In this document: piece after piece, positions 26,845 to 32,342 of the stretch | How positions within the stretch are numbered: position 1 is the first letter of the stretch | Layout: the number at the start of each line of letters is the position of its first letter | NCBI GenBank assembly: GCA_028278085.1 | Contig: JANQFB010000533.1 | Span: 1 to 32,342, forward strand | Reading direction: 5' to 3' | Length of the DNA: 32,342 nucleotides | Origin: Chitinophagales bacterium | GTDB taxonomy: Bacteria > Bacteroidota > Bacteroidia > Chitinophagales > JANQFB01 | Notes under the pieces: model-generated | What the model was told of the DNA's origin: nothing | The model's input: only the letters and a program-made list of their open reading frames with translations | Databases searched by the model: none | Translations under genes and position numbers: made by a program

Positions 26845-28065
26845 CTAATGATCAAAGATCACCCATTCTCCGGGTTTTAGTTGGCCATTGTAGGCGCCTG
26901 ATCCGGCAAATTTCCGGATCTTTTCCTGCTGGGCCGATACAGCCCTGAGGGCATATCTTACGGAAGCCTTCTGGCCAATGATATCTACATAATCGGTCGT
27001 TCGATTGACATAATACCCTTCCCGGATAACAGACCATAAGGCCCTTAACAATTCAAAGGAATATTTAGGCGCGCCATGAACATCAAAAAAGCCCAATACC
27101 CCTTTCTTCTTGGGATTATCGATCAGCTTGAAAATATAGATCCTTTCCAGGTCATATCGATACGCAAATTCCAGGACACTGACAAAAGCGTCCATGATAC
27201 GGTAGCTGTGGGTTTGTTGGATCCGCTCTTCCTGGGTATTCCGCAGCGTTGAATAAACGTTAAACTCCGTAATCTGTCCACTATAAAAAACACTATCTTC
27301 CAGTTGATCAACAGGAATGGCAACCTTAGAGGAGTTCATATAATAATGAAAGGAAAGGTCTGCCCCGGTTCCCAGCATTGTATCCCTATGAATAGTCTCC
27401 AAAAAGGCCTGTTTGCGGGGTTTGTCGTCCAAAAATGGGCCGGTGGTAAATCCGCAGCATAGCAATTCCACGGGATAAGGCTCCAATAACCGGTATAAGC
27501 GGTCACGGATCTTGCTGAATTCCTTCGCATTTCCCCAAAAATAATTGGCCGCGTCGGGTTCGTTGAATATTTCGATCGAAAGATGTTCCAAATATCCCCT
27601 TTGCTGCAGCGCATCCATAAAGGCCTTCACATAGACCAGGTATTTTTCCAGATCCAGGGGTGGAAAACGATTGGAATAACGATAGATCTGCTTTACCTTT
27701 TCCCGGGATGCCGGCAAGCGGTGCTCGTCCGCTTCATAAGGAAAATTCGACAGGCTCAGTAGCACCTTGCAATCCCGCTTGACCAGTTGGCCGATCAGGT
27801 CGAGGATCTTGGCGGTATCCCGGTATAAGCCACGGGTAAAAGGCTCATAAACCCTGACCCAATCGAATCCCTGCCGTTTCATGGAATCCAGGACCGGATA
27901 GGTCATTTTGGTTTCTCCGAGGTAGCCGAGGTTGAAGCCGATGTCGACCTGTTTAAAAGCAGCAGGTCCCTGTCCTTCCCCTGGTTGCTGATGCTTGCAG
28001 GTGAACCGGAGGAAGAGCACCGATAAAACGATCAAAATCCAATTATAGAGCATTGATTGATTCAT
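26845..28065 (-). CDS. Glycoside hydrolase-like TIM-barrel protein (clan GH-A/GH39-like), membrane-anchored or secreted
   Basis: DIGFNLGYLGETKMTYPVLDSMKRQGFDWVRVYEPF; LSIEIFNEPDAANYFWGNAKEF (NEP acid/base motif); GQITEFNVYS. ATG 28065 preferred over 28116. Confidence 0.65.
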   Translation of the reverse strand: MNQSMLYNWILIVLSVLFLRFTCKHQQPGEGQGPAAFKQVDIGFNLGYLGETKMTYPVLDSMKRQGFDWVRVYEPFTRGLYRDTAKILDLIGQLVKRDCKVLLSLSNFPYEADEHRLPASREKVKQIYRYSNRFPPLDLEKYLVYVKAFMDALQQRGYLEHLSIEIFNEPDAANYFWGNAKEFSKIRDRLYRLLEPYPVELLCCGFTTGPFLDDKPRKQAFLETIHRDTMLGTGADLSFHYYMNSSKVAIPVDQLEDSVFYSGQITEFNVYSTLRNTQEERIQQTHSYRIMDAFVSVLEFAYRYDLERIYIFKLIDNPKKKGVLGFFDVHGAPKYSFELLRALWSVIREGYYVNRTTDYVDIIGQKASVRYALRAVSAQQEKIRKFAGSGAYNGQLKPGEWVIFDH

Positions 28066-28094
28066 TTGTCGTGTTTTGTTTGGCCAGGCTACCG

Positions 28095-28136
28095 ATGGCA
28101 CAGTTCGCCTGGCCAAGGCCTAGCGAACTGTGCCAT
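28095..28136. repeat. 14-bp perfect inverted repeat overlapping the 3' end of the sulfotransferase gene; shares TGGCACAGTTCGCC with the 11864-11919 hairpin
   Basis: atggcacagttcgc (28095-28108) and gcgaactgtgccat (28123-28136). Confidence 0.9.
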
Positions 28137-29061
28137 GTGTGCTGCGCTCAAACCATATCTTTTCCAGGTCTTTACCCAACAGTACCGATAACTGTGCCAC
28201 ATCATCCGCATACCAGGCCCTGAGCTTTTCATAAGTCGCTTCGGCCATCGGCGGATTTTCCTGCGAAGCAGTATTCATGTCCAATAACTTCCTGGTAAAT
28301 TTCCGCCGGATCTTCATCCTTAACTCCAGGGGAAGGATCTTCTTATAGAATTTTTTGGCTGTAGACGGATTCGTAATGGATTGGGTCAGTAGCTTCACCC
28401 TGGGCCTTCCGGATTCATTATGCTTTTGCTGTACAAAGTCCAGGTCGAGATCGATAGGATCCATGCCCAGAAATTTCAACAAATCCCGGAAAGCATTTTC
28501 CTTATCGGCCAAAAACTCTTCCAACAGGATCACCTTCACCCGGGCCGGGCCGAACAGCTCCTGGTAATGTTTGATGCCTTCATAATACAGGCCGGCTTTC
28601 AGGTATGGAAAGGTTATGGTTTTTTCTTCTCCAGTTAAAGCAGCCATTTCCCTTTCTTCCCTTTCGATCACTTTTTCAAAACTGCTTTCTTTCTCCTTCA
28701 CCTTGTTGTGAAAGAACCAGAAGTTCGAATAGGCCCTGTCCACAGGATTGCGCAGGCAAACAATGATCCTCGCATCAGGATTATAGGAATGGATCCGTGG
28801 AGCGCAATAATGATGCAGGTATAGCAAAGCCACATCTGCCAGGCCGATCACTTGCGCGGGATCAGCGATAAAGGTCTTGGGTGGGTAAAAACCGGGCAGG
28901 TTGGTTTCGAAATCGTGGAAAAGACCATCTTCACTGAAGATCCGCACCTCCTTGATCAAGGGTTGAATGACCTGCGGTACCTGGTTCAGGTACTCATAGA
29001 TAGAGGTAGTCCCACATTTGGGCGCCCCGATGATGAAAAAATCTATTTTCTGGTCAGACAA
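28120..29061 (-). CDS. PAPS-dependent sulfotransferase
   Basis: DFFIIGAPKCGTTSIYEYLNQ (5'-PSB loop); RIIVCLRNPVDRAYSNFWFF (3'-PB motif). TTG start. Confidence 0.9.
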   Translation of the reverse strand: MSDQKIDFFIIGAPKCGTTSIYEYLNQVPQVIQPLIKEVRIFSEDGLFHDFETNLPGFYPPKTFIADPAQVIGLADVALLYLHHYCAPRIHSYNPDARIIVCLRNPVDRAYSNFWFFHNKVKEKESSFEKVIEREEREMAALTGEEKTITFPYLKAGLYYEGIKHYQELFGPARVKVILLEEFLADKENAFRDLLKFLGMDPIDLDLDFVQQKHNESGRPRVKLLTQSITNPSTAKKFYKKILPLELRMKIRRKFTRKLLDMNTASQENPPMAEATYEKLRAWYADDVAQLSVLLGKDLEKIWFERSTHGTVR

Positions 29062-30325
29062 TTTTATATTTTTTTAAGACGATAAAGCCGATAAACTTCC
29101 AAAGGAAAGTAGACACTAACACGGCAATAGCGGCCCCGGTAATACCATATTCCGGTACCAGTATCAAATTTAAGACAATGTTAACAATCAAAGCCAGGAT
29201 AATGATCCGTTGGTAAATATGCTGATTATCGGTTAGCGACAAAAAAGAGGCAATCGGGCCGAACAGGGAACCCCCGACAAAAATTGCGGCCGTGTAAATA
29301 TATAGCGGGATCACCGTTTGCTTATGTTCTTCCCCAAAAAGGCCCAGGAAAAACTCCGGGAACAAATAGATGCTGAGCCCGATCGGGATACCGGCAGCCA
29401 ACAGGATCTTGATCGTATTGTAATACAATCTCTTCACCACATCCAGGTTTCCGTTGACATAGTTTTTGGCGATCTTGGGCGCCAGGTAACCATTGATGGA
29501 GGTATTCAAAAAACTCAGCGGCAGCGACAAGCGAATGATAGCGGCATACAGCCCGACTTCATAAATGCCGTGAAAATAACTGACAAAAAGGGTATTCAGT
29601 TTACCCATGATGAATATGGACGAAGAGCCGATCATCATCGGGTAGGAGTATTTGACTATACTGGCCGTATAGCGGCTCCGGCTAAACTTACCGACAAACC
29701 CGGGTCCGTATTTCTTTCGAAGGAAAAAATACAACAAGACGATACTGGTCAACAGCCCGATGGTGATACTGGCAAACAAGGCATATACCGGGTCGATGTC
29801 GATCTTCAGGATATACACAGATACCGCTAACAACAACAACAGTCCGAATTGCAGGAGCACATTCCGGATTACGGCAAAGCGGAAGAGTTCATGGAATCCG
29901 CGGAAAATGAATGAAAACACGATAGTGATCGCATATAAACCGGCAAAGAGGCTTAGTCCGACAATATAATGAAAGGCATCGATATCGGGGAAGATATGCT
30001 CGTTCAACAGTCCCGACATCAACAAAACCAATACACAAACGACCCCGGAATTTATCCCCAGGATCACGAATGCTTGCTTCAGAAAACCCAGGGTCTTGAT
30101 CTCATCGTCCTCATACTCCGCGATTTTGCGCACGACATATAGATCCAGGCCCATTTTGCTGAGGATCGACAAAAAGGTAACCAGGGTAAACACAAGATTG
30201 TAGGTACCCAGCGATTCGACCCCGAACGACCGGGAGATCACAATACCTACCAGCATATTGCTGATCGCGGAGACGATTTTGATCGCAAAAATAAAAGATG
30301 AACCCTTAAGGATGGATTTCAGCAT
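29054..30325 (-). CDS. Oligosaccharide flippase (Wzx/MATE-like polysaccharide biosynthesis protein)
   Basis: 423 aa, about 12-14 TM; MLKSILKGSSFIFAIKIVSAISNMLVGIVISRSFGVESLGTYNLVFTLVTFLSIL. Confidence 0.85.
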   Translation of the reverse strand: MLKSILKGSSFIFAIKIVSAISNMLVGIVISRSFGVESLGTYNLVFTLVTFLSILSKMGLDLYVVRKIAEYEDDEIKTLGFLKQAFVILGINSGVVCVLVLLMSGLLNEHIFPDIDAFHYIVGLSLFAGLYAITIVFSFIFRGFHELFRFAVIRNVLLQFGLLLLLAVSVYILKIDIDPVYALFASITIGLLTSIVLLYFFLRKKYGPGFVGKFSRSRYTASIVKYSYPMMIGSSSIFIMGKLNTLFVSYFHGIYEVGLYAAIIRLSLPLSFLNTSINGYLAPKIAKNYVNGNLDVVKRLYYNTIKILLAAGIPIGLSIYLFPEFFLGLFGEEHKQTVIPLYIYTAAIFVGGSLFGPIASFLSLTDNQHIYQRIIILALIVNIVLNLILVPEYGITGAAIAVLVSTFLWKFIGFIVLKKYKIV

Positions 30326-30366
30326 ACTTGCGGGAAATTAAACCGGGAAAACAATACCTGGGTGAC

Positions 30367-31185
30367 TCAGCCCCTTTGAACAATAAACCAATTGTTCAAC
30401 AAATTCTCTTTGTTATAACGCAGGGGTTGTTGGGTAGTGTTGTCGATCACCACACTCCCGGACTGTTCCGCAATCGCTTGTCCGGCGCCGGTATCCCATT
30501 CCATGGTGGGAGCGAAACGGGGATATACATCGGCCTTACCTTCGGCCACCATACAGATCTTCAACGAACTTCCCCTGGACAGGATATCAATTTCTCCGTG
30601 CTGTTCCTTCAATTGTTCGATAAATTCCTCCGTTTCCGGTGACATATGGGAGCGGCTGCCGACGACAGTATAATTCCGGTCATTACCATTGGGCAGCGGT
30701 AAGGCGGTCGATAAAGCTTTGATCCCCTCCAGGTCCATGCCATCGGAAATGGTTGCATCAGCATGCTCGAGCTTGTGCGATCTCACCTCCCCGGAACAAA
30801 AATACAATTCATCTTTCGCCGGGACATAGATAACGCCTAAAACCGGCTTTTGATCCCGGATCAAGGCAATATTCACGGTAAATTCGCCATTCCTTTTGAT
30901 GAATTCCTTGGTGCCATCCAGCGGATCGACCAGCCAGCAAAACGACCAGTCTTTTCGCTGTTCATATTCGGTTTGCCTGGTTTCCTCCGAAATGATCGGG
31001 ATGTCGGGATAATGTTCTTTCAACCTGCTCACAATGATATCATTGGAAGCTTTGTCGGCCTCGGTAAGGGGTGATTGGTCATCCTTCTGTTCGACTTCGA
31101 AATCCTTTTCATAAATGTTCATGATCGCTTTACCGGCGGCAATTGATATTTTGATGATGGCGGAAAGGTCAATTTTTGTTACCAT
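30367..31185 (-). CDS. cysQ: 3'(2'),5'-bisphosphate nucleotidase CysQ
   Basis: IIVSRLKEHYPDIPIISEE; WLVDPLDGTKEFIKRNGEFTVNIALI; MEWDTGAGQAIAEQSG inositol-monophosphatase family motifs. Confidence 0.92.
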   Translation of the reverse strand: MVTKIDLSAIIKISIAAGKAIMNIYEKDFEVEQKDDQSPLTEADKASNDIIVSRLKEHYPDIPIISEETRQTEYEQRKDWSFCWLVDPLDGTKEFIKRNGEFTVNIALIRDQKPVLGVIYVPAKDELYFCSGEVRSHKLEHADATISDGMDLEGIKALSTALPLPNGNDRNYTVVGSRSHMSPETEEFIEQLKEQHGEIDILSRGSSLKICMVAEGKADVYPRFAPTMEWDTGAGQAIAEQSGSVVIDNTTQQPLRYNKENLLNNWFIVQRG

Positions 31186-31209
31186 GTTAATCCTGATTTT
31201 AGCTTGCTG

Positions 31210-31806
31210 TCAATTAAAATGCTCTCGTGGGGCTAATTCCGGGGTTTCATCGTTCATGGAAAAATTATTGGGGGCCTCTTCAAATCCCGGCAGCACCTTA
31301 TCTTTAGGGGATATGATCAGCTCTTCCTCCTTCAATTCCCAATCGATGTTCAAGCTTTTGTCGTTATAGATGATGCCGGTCTCATGTTCTTTGGAATAAT
31401 AGTTATCACATTTATAAAAGAACACCGCCTGCGGGCTCTTCACGATAAACCCGTGCGCAAACCCCCTGGGGATCATCAGTTGTTTCTTATTTTCTCCCGA
31501 TAATGTGATACTAAAGGACTTTCCATAAGTCGGAGAGCCTTTGCGCAGGTCGACCACCACATCCAGCACCTCTCCTTCCAGCACCCGGACTAATTTGGCC
31601 TGGGCATAGGGTGCCAATTGATAATGCAAACCCCTGAGGACGCCAAAGGAGGATCTGGATTCATTATCCTGCACAAACTGGTAGGATAAGCCTGCCTTTT
31701 CAAACAATTGATGGTTGTAACTTTCGAAGAAATAGCCTCTTTCATCTTCCCATACCGCAGGTTCGAAAATGATCAGTCCCGGGAATTCGGTTTGTATAAA
31801 AGCCAT
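31210..31806 (-). CDS. rfbC: dTDP-4-dehydrorhamnose 3,5-epimerase
   Basis: FPGLIIFEPAVWEDERGYFFESYNHQLFEKAGL; FVQDNESRSSFGVLRGLHYQLAPYAQAKLVRVLEGEVLDVVVDLRKGSPTYGK; IPRGFAHGF. Confidence 0.93.
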   Translation of the reverse strand: MAFIQTEFPGLIIFEPAVWEDERGYFFESYNHQLFEKAGLSYQFVQDNESRSSFGVLRGLHYQLAPYAQAKLVRVLEGEVLDVVVDLRKGSPTYGKSFSITLSGENKKQLMIPRGFAHGFIVKSPQAVFFYKCDNYYSKEHETGIIYNDKSLNIDWELKEEELIISPKDKVLPGFEEAPNNFSMNDETPELAPREHFN

Positions 31807-31817
31807 CTCCCCGCGTG

Positions 31818-32342
31818 TTATAGGGTGTTATTGATTAATTTACCCTTCTCTATCAGCATGGCCAAATGTTTACTCTCCCGGCTGCGGTTGATCACCCCCA
31901 GGTGGCTGGCATTGTGAAGGTCGGTACCGACCAGGTCGATAAGATCCTGTTCGATCATTTTCTGCGCAATTTCCTTCACCCTACCGGAATAAGCCCCGGT
32001 AAGGGAAGGCAGGTTCAACTGGTAGTAGAGGCCCATGTTTTTCAAGTCATGGTATTGATCCAGGCTTTTGCTATGGAAGTAGGGATATCGTTCGGGATGC
32101 GCCAGGATGGGCTTGATACCATTCGTATTCATCTTAAAGATCGCTGCCTCCAGGTTAACGGGCTTTTGCAGGAAGGACAGCTCGAACAACAGCAGGTTGT
32201 CGCCGAAGGTCAGCATTTCTTCCTTATCCAAACGATCCTCGAAATGCTCATCCAGGTAATATTCCGCGGCAGCTTCCACCTCCGCATCAATATTTTGATC
32301 GGCAAGCGCTTTCCGGACTTTTTCCAATCCTGCCCTGATGAT
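31818..32342 (-). CDS. CpsB/YwqE-like tyrosine-protein phosphatase (PHP fold); N-terminus beyond window
   Basis: Frame remains open to the window edge (IIRAGLEKVRKALADQNIDAEVEAAAEYYLDEHF); GIKPILAHPERYPYF and LVGTDLHN motifs. The ORF-track start at 32327 is an internal TTG. Confidence 0.82.
   Translation of the reverse strand: MIRAGLEKVRKALADQNIDAEVEAAAEYYLDEHFEDRLDKEEMLTFGDNLLLFELSFLQKPVNLEAAIFKMNTNGIKPILAHPERYPYFHSKSLDQYHDLKNMGLYYQLNLPSLTGAYSGRVKEIAQKMIEQDLIDLVGTDLHNASHLGVINRSRESKHLAMLIEKGKLINNTL

Noticed and set aside
31818-32327. ORF-track start (TTG at 32327) as the true start of the phosphatase gene
   Set aside because: The frame is open to the window edge with family-like residues (IIRAGLEKVRK), and the N-terminal PHP metal motif must lie outside the window.
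1-32342. CRISPR arrays, tRNA or rRNA genes
   Set aside because: No regularly spaced direct repeats of CRISPR size and no tRNA cloverleaf or rRNA-like sequence recognised on reading; a tRNAscan-SE/Rfam run would be needed to exclude small RNAs.

Overview
This looks like a Bacteroidetes (Chitinophagia/Saprospiria-like) chromosomal window; the taxonomic call rests on T9SS sorting domains, SprB repeats and general gene style. Most of it is a surface-polysaccharide biosynthesis locus on the minus strand (about 4.8-11.8 kb and 25.4-32.3 kb). Its genes include a glycosyltransferase, a PtmE-like CBS-nucleotidyltransferase, epimerases, an ATP-grasp protein, a PHP-domain protein, a LegC-type aminotransferase, an O-antigen ligase/polymerase-like protein, a glycosidase-like protein, a sulfotransferase, a flippase, CysQ, RfbC and a CpsB/YwqE-like phosphatase. 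Upstream lies a large secreted multidomain T9SS protein, truncated by the window start. The middle (about 11.9-19.2 kb) holds unrelated housekeeping or membrane genes and a truncated glycosidase-like gene remnant. The most interesting part is a visibly AT-rich accessory island at about 19.3-25.4 kb. It carries a three-gene minus-strand cluster (205-aa helical protein, 858-aa dynamin-like GTPase with a TM hairpin, 347-aa SIR2-family NADase-like protein) that is a candidate anti-phage system. Two related stem-loop elements with compensatory base changes bracket its first gene. A complete IS3-family element (23981-25407) follows, with terminal inverted repeats, a 3-bp CAT duplication and a canonical A_AAA_AAC -1 frameshift heptamer. 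All family assignments are from motif recognition; no database searches were run.
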